IMG/VR virus record: IMGVR_UViG_3300030098_000083
Span: 1-24,154 of that record
Reading direction: 5' to 3' (one strand)
Length of the DNA stretch: 24,154 nucleotides
Source: a virus
Part shown: piece by piece, positions 14,881 through 23,255 of the stretch
How the letters are laid out: every line of letters begins with the position of its first letter
Numbering within the stretch: the first letter of the stretch is position 1
The notes under the pieces: generated by a model
Seen by the model: only the letters and a program-made list of their open reading frames with translations
What the model was told of the DNA's origin: nothing
The model's database searches: none
Made by a program: the position numbers and the translations under genes

Positions 14881-15215
14881 TATACTTCCTTTCGCAATAA
14901 TACTGCTTTTTTGTTATATCCATTTAAAACTTTTTCCCAACCTTTGCGTCCTAAAATATCAATATATTTATAATTACGCTTTTTTGCATATTTTTCAATT
15001 TTTTTCGTAATTTCTTTAATAGTAACTAAATTTCCACCACCTATACCTATACGTAATATTTGTCCATGATGTGCAGTAATAATAGCACTATTATCTTTTG
15101 TAAACAGTTGGTATTCTCCACTTTGTATCATTTGTTCTAATTGTTCTCTCGTTACTTCATGTGTTGATTCTATAGCTGGCTCTAACACTTTCCATATTTT
15201 ATCTGTTATATACAT
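14880..15215 (-). CDS. GNAT-fold-like small virion-module protein
   Basis: 111 residues. The C-terminal half (IEKYAKKRNYKYIDILGRKG, WEKVLNGYNKKAVLLRKEV) looks like the end of a GNAT-type acetyltransferase fold, as in short phage proteins found between tail and internal-protein genes. The middle strand pair (LFTKDNSAIITAHHG, LRIGIGGGNLVTI) also fits. I do not see a clear acetyl-CoA-binding Q/R-x-x-G-x-G/A loop, so it may be a structural or catalytically dead relative. It is connected on both sides by TAATG overlaps. It could modify or assist assembly of neighbouring tail proteins; this is an inference. Confidence 0.6.
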   Translation of the reverse strand: MYITDKIWKVLEPAIESTHEVTREQLEQMIQSGEYQLFTKDNSAIITAHHGQILRIGIGGGNLVTIKEITKKIEKYAKKRNYKYIDILGRKGWEKVLNGYNKKAVLLRKEV

Positions 15216-16741
15216 TATAAACCACGCCCTCTTTCATACATTACATCAGTAGCGTGCCATTTTATAGATTGTGCAGTTGTACTTGTTCTTATTCTTATTG
15301 CTGCGTTCCACCCTATATCTGCAATACTACGCCAAACTTTTTGTGTTTGTATTGTACCACCCCATGTAGCTTCGTCCCATGTTGCTGTGTCCCATTCTGA
15401 ACCAGTAGTTGTTGCAGAACTAGGAGTATACACACTTGTGCCATCATTAAAGTCTACGTCAAAGCCAATACTTACTGGCAAATCAGCATTACTACCCATA
15501 ACAGGTCTTATTGCTGTAAATCTTTTTGGCGAACCTCTGCCACCATAATATATAAATGCTGTTTTTGCATCTCCTTGTATTGCTGAACCTCCATCATTTT
15601 GACCATTATCTGCTTGATGAACTTTAGTATTTCCACCAAAATATAAATCACCATTTAATGTTGCCCAACAATACGCATTTTGTCCTGTAAATCTTGCCCA
15701 TGCACCAGTTGTTAGATTTACCACATATTGTTCAAAATCTCCTACACTTGAAGTTGGTACGTTAAATAACCCATATTGCCCTCTTGGGTATAATACTGCT
15801 TCCCAACCAAATATAGATTTGTAACTATTTACTGCGGTATTTATACTACCACTTATTTTGTCAGATATAGCTACAGCAGGTGCATTTTCACCAGTAACCA
15901 AAGTTTGTGATAAAGGCATAAATCCTTGTTCTGATATTAACACTAAATCTGAATTAACATTAATAAAACATCTTTTTCCAATAGGTCTTGGTAGTTTAAA
16001 TGTACCAACTATTGACCATTTTGCCGCATCAGAAGGATCAGAACCACTATAAATTGCTGCTTCTCCATGATTTGTAATAAATACAATATAATCATCTGGA
16101 CCACTTCCACCATCTCTTGTCCATTGTCCTATAGCTTGTATGTAACCGCCCATGTTAAATATACTACCTAAATTAAAAGTAGCTACTGTTCCTGCAACAC
16201 TATTTATTGGTAAATAACCAAAACTTAATGAATTATTAATACAGAAAAATAATCTTTCTTTAAAAACTGTTACATTATTAATAGTAGTACCTGTAACACC
16301 ACTTAATGTAGGAGTTGCCCAAGCACTACCATTGTAATGTCTTGGTGCATCTGCTCCATTTACTATAAATAAATATCCCCCACCAGAAATAGTAAAATTA
16401 ACATGCTGAAATTGTGCGTTACTTAATGATGTAACAACAGCACTACCTACTGAGCCACTACTTGTAACATCATAAATATTTGAGCCACTAGCTGCAAATA
16501 ATTTATTTGTAGCTCCAGAAGAATAAGGCATTAATGATTGTATAGTGCTAGGCAATCCTGTTACATGGTCTGTATAACCACTTCGTAACGATACATCGGT
16601 GCTGCCAGGAAAAAAATTATCCAAACGAATAGCATCTTGTTCTGGCATCATATCTACTGCATCTCTAGTATTTAAACCGCCAATAGGAGCAGGAACTGTT
16701 GTACTTTCTCCTGTTGGTTGAAATATAGAATCAAAAGCCAT
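15215..16741 (-). CDS. Tail stabilisation protein (P22 gp10-like tail hub)
   Basis: 508 residues, close to the 472 of P22 gp10. The N-terminus has the typical block PAPIGGLNTRDAVDMMPEQD followed by AIRLDNFFPG and LRSGYTDHVTG. Repeating beta blades follow (NKLFAASGSNIYDVTSSG, YLFIVNGADAPRHYNGSAW, ERLFFCINNSLSFGYLPI), consistent with a beta-propeller-rich tail ring. Near the end is a Trp-rich stretch (EWDTATWDEATWGG). It probably extends the tail tube beyond the gp4-like adaptor, which lies two genes earlier. It is held in the TAATG-coupled series. Confidence 0.78.
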   Translation of the reverse strand: MAFDSIFQPTGESTTVPAPIGGLNTRDAVDMMPEQDAIRLDNFFPGSTDVSLRSGYTDHVTGLPSTIQSLMPYSSGATNKLFAASGSNIYDVTSSGSVGSAVVTSLSNAQFQHVNFTISGGGYLFIVNGADAPRHYNGSAWATPTLSGVTGTTINNVTVFKERLFFCINNSLSFGYLPINSVAGTVATFNLGSIFNMGGYIQAIGQWTRDGGSGPDDYIVFITNHGEAAIYSGSDPSDAAKWSIVGTFKLPRPIGKRCFINVNSDLVLISEQGFMPLSQTLVTGENAPAVAISDKISGSINTAVNSYKSIFGWEAVLYPRGQYGLFNVPTSSVGDFEQYVVNLTTGAWARFTGQNAYCWATLNGDLYFGGNTKVHQADNGQNDGGSAIQGDAKTAFIYYGGRGSPKRFTAIRPVMGSNADLPVSIGFDVDFNDGTSVYTPSSATTTGSEWDTATWDEATWGGTIQTQKVWRSIADIGWNAAIRIRTSTTAQSIKWHATDVMYERGRGL

Positions 16742-17175
16742 TATGCTCTACCTCTTAATAATGCTATTAAATTAGCTAATTCTTCTTCTGTCATATCTTG
16801 TTGGTTTATACCATACATATTTGCATTACCTCCTATATTTCCTACTTCTCGTCTAGGAACAGTATATATAGGCATTGTTACCATATCTGGAGATTTAAAA
16901 GTATTAGTGCTTGGTTTCCAAGAAGGTCTGTTTTTTTCTTCTTTTTCTAAATCTCTTTTTACTGGATTAGGAGGTGCTTTATTAGGATCACCCATTGGGT
17001 CAACTTGTAAATTTTGTCCTATCTCTGCCATATTTGGAGAAGGAGCTTCTTTTAAAATTCTAGCTATTAAATTACCTTTTGGATCATAAACTGGATTAAG
17101 CAAACTTTGTGCTATATCCTGCCAACTTCCAGATTCAGGTGTTACCCCAAAAAGTTCATCTTGCCAATACGCCAT
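16741..17175 (-). CDS. Uncharacterised neck/tail-module protein
   Basis: 144 residues, not recognised. It starts MAYWQDELFGVTPESGSW, continues with a helix (WQDIAQSLLNP), and has a long Pro/Asn/Lys-rich central part that looks disordered (about 55-95). It ends in a Glu/Leu helix (MTEEELANLIALLRGRA). The central disorder with terminal helices would suit a plug, tether or tail-needle adaptor, but no motif supports a specific role. It starts and ends on TAATG junctions, between the 42-residue basic protein and the tail stabilisation protein. Confidence 0.65.
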   Translation of the reverse strand: MAYWQDELFGVTPESGSWQDIAQSLLNPVYDPKGNLIARILKEAPSPNMAEIGQNLQVDPMGDPNKAPPNPVKRDLEKEEKNRPSWKPSTNTFKSPDMVTMPIYTVPRREVGNIGGNANMYGINQQDMTEEELANLIALLRGRA

Positions 17176-17303
17176 TATTTTTTGCCTTTCCCATAACCAC
17201 TAGCATATATTGCTCGACCTTGTTTTGTAGCTTTAGATTTACTTTTATATGTTTTTCCTTTGTTACCCCATTTGTAACCACCTTTTACTTTTTTAACTGG
17301 CAT
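17175..17303 (-). CDS. 42-residue basic protein
   Basis: Very small and strongly positive. It begins MPVKKVKGGYKWGNKGKTY, continues with KSKATKQGRAIYASGY and ends GKGKK. A GGYKWG...GKxY...QGRAIYASGY pattern is, to my recollection, seen in small proteins of many phages with no assigned role. Both junctions are TAATG, so its frame is fixed by the genes on each side, which supports it as real in spite of its size. It may bind DNA or RNA, or be a small virion component. Confidence 0.7.
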   Translation of the reverse strand: MPVKKVKGGYKWGNKGKTYKSKSKATKQGRAIYASGYGKGKK

Positions 17304-18010
17304 TATAATGTATAATTCCCTTCTGGCTCATTTACAGGTAAAAATGCTCTATTTCTCCCTGTCAATCTAATTATTTGTTTTGCACCATCTTTTGCTTGTT
17401 TTTCCGATAATTTTATTTGATATTCTTGTAATTGATTGTCATAAGGCAACCCTTTTTGCTTTAAAAATCTCCATATTACACCTAATGTAATTAAATCTTC
17501 GTCTAATATTGTAGTATTTGAATCTGCTGCATAACTTGTTGCATTAGCCGAACCATCTCCTGTTGTATCTACCCAATTTTTTTGTATATATTCAAAAAAT
17601 AATTTTTGTCCTGCTGTAGGTGTAGGGTTTAATAATAATTTATTTCCTCTTATACGAAAATAATTAGTTACTCCGTTTACTACTATGCCTTTTAAAGTTT
17701 GCCATTCAGTATTATTTAATGGTCCATAAAATTTTCTATTTGTTGTTCTATTCCACATTGTGTCATTAGAAAATCGTAAAAAATCCGTAGCTATACTTGT
17801 CATAGCTCCTTGATCTTCTTGTGCTAATAATGTGTGTTCTTCTTCTTTTATTAAGACTTGCCAATCATATCCAGCTACTAAATTTTTACCTTCTCTATTG
17901 GCGGCTGCCAATAATTGAATAACTGTTGTATCTGTAGAACCCACTACAGTATTAGGAGAAGGTACTCCTATTTCATTTGCGGCATCTTGGCATATTGTTA
18001 ATAATGTCAT
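17303..18010 (-). CDS. Head-tail adaptor (P22 gp4-like tail accessory protein)
   Basis: 235 residues. The N-terminal helix block (LLTICQDAANEIGVPSP, LLAAANREGKNLVAGYDW) is characteristic of gp4/gp11-type portal adaptors. A beta region follows (MTSIATDFLRFSN, WQTLKGIVVNG, YFRIRGNKLLLNPTPTAG, LFFEYIQKNW), then C-terminal helices (LITLGVIWRFLKQKGLPYDN). The protein would form a dodecameric ring on the portal and carry the tail. It is longer than P22 gp4 (166). It starts directly after the previous stop without overlap, and its own stop begins the TAATG chain. Confidence 0.8.
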   Translation of the reverse strand: MTLLTICQDAANEIGVPSPNTVVGSTDTTVIQLLAAANREGKNLVAGYDWQVLIKEEEHTLLAQEDQGAMTSIATDFLRFSNDTMWNRTTNRKFYGPLNNTEWQTLKGIVVNGVTNYFRIRGNKLLLNPTPTAGQKLFFEYIQKNWVDTTGDGSANATSYAADSNTTILDEDLITLGVIWRFLKQKGLPYDNQLQEYQIKLSEKQAKDGAKQIIRLTGRNRAFLPVNEPEGNYTL

Positions 18011-18412
18011 TTATCCTACTACCTGTTCTGGTTGTATATCATATTTTTCTGCTAAATAGTCTTTTGCCATTTTTCGTAAATCTAAAGTGCCTTTGCCTAA
18101 ACCATGACACGCACCATCAGATAAACTTGCTAATTCTTCAACAGATTTAATTCCTTCTAATTTTAATACATCTTCTTTTCTTTTTCCTAAATCTTTTAAC
18201 ACATTTAAAGGTGTTGCTTTAGGTGTTTTTTTTGCAGGTTTTACTTTAAAATATTCTGCATATTCTTTAGGAAATTGCTCTTTAAGCTGTTCTTCTTTAT
18301 CTTTTACTCTGTAAATAACTGTATTAGGGTCGCCTATAAGTTTTAATTCTACTAAATCAACCCCATTATCTGATTTATAAAAATTTGCTCTTAAATTAGA
18401 TTGTGTAGCCAT
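18011..18412 (-). CDS. Helix-hairpin-helix-like protein between capsid and neck genes
   Basis: 133 residues, function unknown. The first about 40 residues look like beta strands (VDLVELKLIGDPNTVIYRV). A Lys-rich linker follows, then a C-terminal helical part with an HhH-like pattern (LKLEGIKSVEELASLSDGAC, HGLGKGTLDLRKMAKDYLAE). Its ribosome site GGAGAG (about 18419-18424) lies inside an alternative hairpin described separately, so its translation may be controlled. It may be a head-completion or neck protein given its place between the putative decoration protein and adaptor; that is an inference. Confidence 0.7.
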   Translation of the reverse strand: MATQSNLRANFYKSDNGVDLVELKLIGDPNTVIYRVKDKEEQLKEQFPKEYAEYFKVKPAKKTPKATPLNVLKDLGKRKEDVLKLEGIKSVEELASLSDGACHGLGKGTLDLRKMAKDYLAEKYDIQPEQVVG

Positions 18413-18417
18413 TTATA

Positions 18418-18458
18418 TCTCTCCTAATATTAGGGAGAGAAGCAAAACCTCTCTCCCT
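18418..18458 (-). promoter_or_regulatory. Three-arm alternative hairpin covering a ribosome site
   Basis: Read on the minus strand, arm A (AGGGAGAGA, 18450-18458) pairs perfectly over 9 bp with arm B (TCTCTCCCT, 18432-18440) across a 9-nt loop. Arm B can instead pair through seven bases with arm C (GGAGAGA, 18418-18424), which is the ribosome binding site of the next gene. Arm A begins 7 nt after the stop codon of the preceding gene, within reach of a terminating ribosome. No U-run follows either hairpin on this strand, so it is not a normal intrinsic terminator. It could act as a translational switch or an RNA processing site. Confidence 0.6.
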
Positions 18459-18465
18459 TTTGTTA

Positions 18466-18930
18466 TTAACCTGCAAATTGGCAAGCTATTATTTTTGCTG
18501 ATGCGTCTATTGCAAATGCACATACAGGCGAAGTTGCCGCCGCAGTTACATCTAAAGTTCCATCACCAGCACCTGTTGGAGTTAATGGATCACCATCAGC
18601 TCCTGCTGTTAAAGCGATAGATAAAGTAGCTGTTCCACCTATCTGTACCCAACAATATTGTCCGTCTGTTGGAGCAGATTGTAAAACACCACCACCTACC
18701 TCATTAGAGTCAGATAAATCGCTAGTTACTACATTTACTGCACCAGCAGAAGCACCAGATGGTGCGTAGTAATAAGCAACTTGTCCACTTACTGCTGCAA
18801 CACTTCCTGCACCAGTATCATATTGGACATATTTAAAAGTATTTCCAGATACATCTATGCCTTTTTGACCAAGTGCAAATGTAGCAGTATCACTTACTTC
18901 TGTTACGTCCATTCCAGTAATATAAGCCAT
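18466..18930 (-). CDS. Putative capsid decoration protein
   Basis: 154 residues, dominated by small and polar residues with beta-type spacing (FALGQKGIDVSGNTFKYVQY, GQVAYYYAPSGASAGAVNVV, YCWVQIGGTATLSIAL). No helices, signal peptide or membrane segment are apparent. It follows the major capsid gene by 17 nt, and its codons are richer in G and C than most of the window. This resembles small head-decoration or cement proteins encoded next to major capsid genes in many phages. The role is inferred from position and composition. It could also be a head-fibre subunit. Confidence 0.65.
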   Translation of the reverse strand: MAYITGMDVTEVSDTATFALGQKGIDVSGNTFKYVQYDTGAGSVAAVSGQVAYYYAPSGASAGAVNVVTSDLSDSNEVGGGVLQSAPTDGQYCWVQIGGTATLSIALTAGADGDPLTPTGAGDGTLDVTAAATSPVCAFAIDASAKIIACQFAG

Positions 18931-18947
18931 AATAATTTACTCCTTTA

Positions 18948-19901
18948 CTATGCTTGTATGATGCCTTGTCTTGCTCTGTTTGAAACAGTCATATTTCCTG
19001 CCCAAACTACTGGCAATACCATTGCATCTTGGTTAACAGATGCCTTTTCCCCTAGTGGAGTAAACTCTCTGCCACTTGCAGGTCTAAGGAATAAATAGTC
19101 CGTATTAAGCATATACATTTTGCTTGCTGGACATTGATCGTCATAATACACAGGTGCGTCCATGAACATTAAATTCATAAACCCAGCACTTGCTTTATCA
19201 TCACTTGTAAACCTTTGGTTTGTTTGTAATGATGCCCAATAATATTGGAAATAAGTGCTGTCTGCTACAATGCAATCTGGTTTATCTGCACCTCTAATTG
19301 TTGCCAACCAAAGTGTGTTCATAGCAGTTTGTATTGTAGTAGCACTAGGTGTAACACTTTCTGTACTAAAATCGTAAACTTGATTTTGCCAGAAAGAATA
19401 AGTTGTTGAGTTAATCCCACCAACTGTGTTTCCTACTGTGCCAGGGACTAGAAGTTGTAACCCTCCTAATTCTTTACCACTTGTGCCTGTTCCGTCTGCA
19501 TATAATGCAGTAGCCATTGTGTTTTTTAATGACTTTTCAAGATTTTTAACTCTTGATTTTAAAAGATTAAACACAGCTTCTTTTCCTGAATTTTCAACTT
19601 GTTCTAATCCAGAAATAACAACATTTCCAGCTAACTGTTTATAATTAAACTCGGCTGCTGTAAATACGTTACTTGTTGATGTGTCTAATACTTCGTAACC
19701 GCTATACCATTTTGTAGTGCTATTTGTTGCATATTCAAGTTCTTGCACAATAGTTCTACCACCAGCGACTACTTTATTGCCTTTCTCCTGTATTGAGCGA
19801 AGTAAAGCATTGTTATTAGTGATGTTATCTGCCATCGTTCTGCTGTAATTAGCGAGAGTGGTAGTAACAATCTCTGTATAAGTGCTATTTGGCGATGCCA
19901 T
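18948..19901 (-). CDS. Major capsid protein (HK97 fold)
   Basis: 317 residues. Characteristic stretches are NNALLRSIQEKGNKVVAGGR, YKQLAGNVVISGLEQVEN, LLKSRVKNLEKSLKNTMATA, DCIVADSTYFQYYWASLQ and APVYYDDQCPASKMYMLNTD. These follow the order N-arm, E-loop, spine helix and A-domain expected for an HK97-type coat protein. It directly follows the scaffold gene, as in P22-like phages. A perfect AGGAGG (19907-19912) five bases before ATG 19901 is the strongest ribosome site in the head module and fits the high demand for coat protein. Confidence 0.88.
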   Translation of the reverse strand: MASPNSTYTEIVTTTLANYSRTMADNITNNNALLRSIQEKGNKVVAGGRTIVQELEYATNSTTKWYSGYEVLDTSTSNVFTAAEFNYKQLAGNVVISGLEQVENSGKEAVFNLLKSRVKNLEKSLKNTMATALYADGTGTSGKELGGLQLLVPGTVGNTVGGINSTTYSFWQNQVYDFSTESVTPSATTIQTAMNTLWLATIRGADKPDCIVADSTYFQYYWASLQTNQRFTSDDKASAGFMNLMFMDAPVYYDDQCPASKMYMLNTDYLFLRPASGREFTPLGEKASVNQDAMVLPVVWAGNMTVSNRARQGIIQA

Positions 19902-19939
19902 AATATCCTCCTATAATTTGTTATTACCCCACAAAAACA

Positions 19940-21058
19940 TTACCGAGTTATCCCTGCTCCCTCAATATTTGTCATCAACAAACTATCCAAATCGGAAGTT
20001 TTTACAGAACCTCTAGGTGGATTTGCAGAGGTTTTTGGCTTTACCTTACGAGCTTTTTCTACCGCAAGTTTACGCTTTTTTTCTTCCTCTTTTTTTGCTT
20101 GAGCTCTTTGGGTTTTTAAGGTTTCTTCATACAAATCATCATCTAATCTTAATGCTTTATTGTATGCTTCTTCCATATTTTTAGCTTCTCCTGCATCTAT
20201 TAAATTACCCATTTTCACACGCAATTTATCAAAATGTGGGTGCTTTAAATTCCCATTAGCATCTTTAGTTTCAGCAAATACCTGTATTTGGTTTTCTGTC
20301 TCATTTCTCGCTGTTTGAAAATTATGTTGCTTAAATTGATTGAGTTCACCTTGTACTTCTTGTAGTTGTTTTTGTAATTGGGCGTATTGTGGGTCTGGAT
20401 CATTCCAGTCCTCACTCTCATTTAACGACTCCAGATTAATTCCATATCCTTGTGCAAGTTGTCGAAGTGCCATTTTAGGGTTAGCTCTGAGGGCTTGGTC
20501 TGCTCCTAGCAATCGAGAAATATACTCTGCTTCTGAAATTCCTGTTGCTTGAATTGCTTGTTTAGCTGGCTCTATAACCTTTTGTAATGCTTCTAAATCT
20601 TTACGTTGGGTGGCTAAATCTTGTGTCTTTCTTGTGTAATCTGCTGTCATCTCTTTTTCTCTTTTTAGCAATCTTTCTTTTGCATTATGAGGTAGAGAAT
20701 CAAACATTTCACGATCTTCAGAGTTCCAATTTTCTGGAGCAGACAAAGATGTATCTTGCGATTCCTCTGTTTCTTCTGCTTCTTCTATTGTTTCTTCTGA
20801 AGTTGAAACTTCTTCATCAGGTGTTTCTTCTTCCTCGCCAGTAGCTTTCTGGTCAAGTTCTTCCGAGCCCTCTGCTTCCGTTTCGGTTTCTTCTTTAGGT
20901 ATATCTGGTAAAGACGATGTTTGTGTTTCTTCTTTTGAAGGAACTGGATCACCTTCACCTTTGTCTAAAACTTCTCCAATACTACCCTCTAATATTGCGT
21001 CAAGAGTAGTTGCTTCCGTAGCTGATTCCTGTACTTCAGGAGTGCTTTCTTCTGCCAT
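19940..21058 (-). CDS. Scaffold protein
   Basis: About 372 residues. I start it at ATG 21058, where AAGGAG (21065-21070) lies six bases upstream. The same frame is open to a TTG at 21091 with no ribosome site. The first about 120 residues are highly acidic and likely disordered (runs of Glu, Thr and Ser). The middle is helical coiled coil (LLKREKEMTADYTRKTQDLA, YAQLQKQLQEVQGELNQFK). The C-terminus is basic (EEEKKRKLAVEKARKVKPK), the usual coat-binding end of scaffolds. It sits between portal and major capsid, as in P22. The protein directs assembly of the capsid shell and then leaves. No protease gene is seen nearby, so release without cleavage, as in P22, is likely. Confidence 0.87.
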   Translation of the reverse strand: MAEESTPEVQESATEATTLDAILEGSIGEVLDKGEGDPVPSKEETQTSSLPDIPKEETETEAEGSEELDQKATGEEEETPDEEVSTSEETIEEAEETEESQDTSLSAPENWNSEDREMFDSLPHNAKERLLKREKEMTADYTRKTQDLATQRKDLEALQKVIEPAKQAIQATGISEAEYISRLLGADQALRANPKMALRQLAQGYGINLESLNESEDWNDPDPQYAQLQKQLQEVQGELNQFKQHNFQTARNETENQIQVFAETKDANGNLKHPHFDKLRVKMGNLIDAGEAKNMEEAYNKALRLDDDLYEETLKTQRAQAKKEEEKKRKLAVEKARKVKPKTSANPPRGSVKTSDLDSLLMTNIEGAGITR

Positions 21059-21078
21059 AGTTTGCTCCTTTTCTAGCA

Positions 21079-21333
21079 TTATTGACCCCAATTTTCAGGT
21101 TTTGCACTATTCGTCTGTGCTTTTCCTGCCCAATCGTTGCCTATTTGTTTTACACCATGTCGGCTTTCATGTGCCCTTAACTGAGATCGGCTACCTATAA
21201 CTGATCTGTCTATTGGACTCACAAACTCTTGTATATCAGACATAACTTGATAAGACTTATATCTTTTTTTCTTTTTTTTAGGAATCTCAGTATTTCCCCA
21301 TTCTATGTCATCATAATTTTCTCTGTAACTCAT
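21079..21333 (-). CDS. Small protein between portal and scaffold
   Basis: 84 residues. A Tyr/Asp/Glu-rich start (MSYRENYDDIEWGN) and a Lys run (KKKKKRYKSY) precede a compact block, VMSDIQEFVSPIDRSVIGSR followed by SQLRAHESRHGVKQIGNDW. The same block type (DI..F.SP.D...I.SR...R.H...HG....GND) is, as I recall, common in small phage proteins encoded right after the portal. The His/Arg pattern hints at a metal or nucleic-acid site but has no cysteine pairs. It starts on an ATGA overlap with the portal stop, and the scaffold begins 20 nt after its stop. Confidence 0.75.
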   Translation of the reverse strand: MSYRENYDDIEWGNTEIPKKKKKRYKSYQVMSDIQEFVSPIDRSVIGSRSQLRAHESRHGVKQIGNDWAGKAQTNSAKPENWGQ

Positions 21334-23255
21334 TGCAATTTCTCTGCTACTTTTAAATCAGCTTCCATTAAAGCTAATCTTTCTTTTGCTTCTGTGCGTT
21401 CTCTTGATTGCTGTTCTTCACTTGCTATTTTTGTTAATGCAGCTCTTTCTTTAGATTGTATATCCGCCATTTTACCTTGTTGTTTCATTTGCTCTTTCAT
21501 TAGTTCTGCTTGTACTTTTTCTTTTGTCATCATTTCTTCTGGTGAAGGTTGTGGCGGAGCTTGCATTGCTTGCTGTGCTTGTTGTGTTATTTGTTGTTCT
21601 GTCATATCTATTGTATCTTCAAAATCTCTACCTACTTTCCAAGCTCCTACTAAAAATCGTAGTGATTGAAAAGCAATAGGTGTTAATAACGGATTAGCTG
21701 TAGCAATCTGTACTGCTCTTTCTAAATAACTTCCCATAGTATTTAAAAATTCTATACGAGTACGTTTTTCTTCTTCTTCGTCCATAAAAACAGTAGAGTC
21801 TGTTTCTACATCTATAGAATAACTACGCAATTTATCATCTCGCATAATTTGTATCATTTCAGGCATTACTTGCAATCCTGTAATATTTTGCAATATTTCA
21901 GGTTCGTAATGTTCTGCTACTATTTCCGCTTTTATTCTAAATAAATCACGAATATATGTTTCTATATCTTCTTGTCTTTTACGCATACGCATACTGCCAA
22001 AACGAGCTTTTAATTGTTGAGCAGTAGCAGTTTCACTAGCTTTTGTAGACCCTCTAATTAAATCGGATATACCTGTTACTTCGTATATTGTTTCTAAAAT
22101 TTGTTGTCTTTGTGTGTATAATCCCTGTAAAACTGTGCTTATTGGTGTAATATCTTCTTGTTGAAAAACCGCAGCTAACCCTCCTTTTTGTGCTAATTGC
22201 GTAAAATTTTCACTAGGGACAAAATCATTATCACCTGCTTCTGCTAAATGTGATAATTCTGGCACAGAAGCATCGTATACTCCACGCCTTTTTAATCCTT
22301 CAATTAAATTAGCAATACGAGTTGTAACACGATCTAATTCATCAGCTTGGTCTTGATATAATGTGTATTCTGGTATTGGCACATTTGTATCATTAGTGCG
22401 TACTGCAACAAGGGGAGTAGGTGTAGGAAAAAAATGTTCTAACCCATAAGGATCGTCTGTTTCCATTAAAATTTTTGGGTAACCTTTTGATACATAATAT
22501 CTTTTTAATTTTGTTTTGTCCCAGATTTCCCATATTTCTGCTCTTTTAAAAACTTCATCATAATCTTCTTCTTCGCTATCTGGACTCCAATTTAACGGAA
22601 TATCATAAGCGTCATCAAATCCTCTTTCGTCTAATTCGTCTCTTGTCCATAAATGTCTACGAGCTTTCCATGATACATCTTCTGGTCTTTTTGCAACATT
22701 TTCTCTGTAATCTTCCCAATGCACATATTCAAAATAACAACGTTGTTCTGCCACTCTTTCTTCTTCTACTTCTGTAATAACAACTTCACCAAATTCATTA
22801 ATTGATTCTGTTTGTACTGTTTCTTTAACAAAAACTGGATCATATACTACCCAAACAACACCACGACCAGGTAATAAATAATCTTCTAATGCTGATTGTA
22901 CTGTTTTCTTTTCATCATATATATCCATGCCATAATCTAAAACTCTTTCTATAACTTTAGATATTTGGCGTGTTATAGGGTTGCCATCTGGAAAACGTCT
23001 ACGCACATCTGGTTTTGCCATTTTAGCAAATAGTGCACCTTTTAGAGTTTCTGTATTACTCCATAATATATTAAATTTTTTATCATAATCTGTTAGAACA
23101 TTTACATTACGTTCATCTCTATAGCGTTCTACTACTTGATGTCCTCGCCTACGCCAATCATCTTCTGCGGCATCTGCTGCATCTAATTCCATTTGCCAAT
23201 ACTTTGATGTTCCTTGCGAAACTTCTATTTCATCTCTTGTTTCGTTTTCTGCCAT
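21330..23255 (-). CDS. Portal protein (P22-like)
   Basis: 641 residues, against 725 in P22. Twelve copies form the ring at the DNA-packaging vertex. Recognisable features are a helical N-terminus (KYWQMELDAADAAEDDWRRR), the wing region (FNILWSNTETLKGALFAK, YCYFEYVHWEDY-type aromatic stretch), the tunnel helix region (LYTQRQQILETIYEVTGIS, then DLIRGSTKASETATAQQLKA) and a Gln/Lys/Glu-rich coiled-coil tail after about residue 555, matching the barrel helix of P22-type portals. Its start overlaps the preceding small ORF by 31 nt and lacks a strong ribosome site, so it may depend on translational coupling. Confidence 0.9.
   Translation of the reverse strand: MAENETRDEIEVSQGTSKYWQMELDAADAAEDDWRRRGHQVVERYRDERNVNVLTDYDKKFNILWSNTETLKGALFAKMAKPDVRRRFPDGNPITRQISKVIERVLDYGMDIYDEKKTVQSALEDYLLPGRGVVWVVYDPVFVKETVQTESINEFGEVVITEVEEERVAEQRCYFEYVHWEDYRENVAKRPEDVSWKARRHLWTRDELDERGFDDAYDIPLNWSPDSEEEDYDEVFKRAEIWEIWDKTKLKRYYVSKGYPKILMETDDPYGLEHFFPTPTPLVAVRTNDTNVPIPEYTLYQDQADELDRVTTRIANLIEGLKRRGVYDASVPELSHLAEAGDNDFVPSENFTQLAQKGGLAAVFQQEDITPISTVLQGLYTQRQQILETIYEVTGISDLIRGSTKASETATAQQLKARFGSMRMRKRQEDIETYIRDLFRIKAEIVAEHYEPEILQNITGLQVMPEMIQIMRDDKLRSYSIDVETDSTVFMDEEEEKRTRIEFLNTMGSYLERAVQIATANPLLTPIAFQSLRFLVGAWKVGRDFEDTIDMTEQQITQQAQQAMQAPPQPSPEEMMTKEKVQAELMKEQMKQQGKMADIQSKERAALTKIASEEQQSRERTEAKERLALMEADLKVAEKLQ

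Noticed and set aside
18425-18470. Intrinsic terminator after the decoration gene
   Set aside because: The stem is followed by a T-run only when read on the plus strand, where no genes lie. On the coding strand the following bases are AATATTAGG.
21059-21091. TTG start at 21091 for the scaffold
   Set aside because: ATG 21058 has AAGGAG at good spacing; the extra residues (MGSIMLEKEQT) include the ribosome site itself.
21256-21290. Programmed frameshift at the A-rich Lys run of the 84-residue protein
   Set aside because: The A-run is suggestive, but no extended frame beyond it forms a sensible fusion, and the frame ends cleanly before the scaffold.
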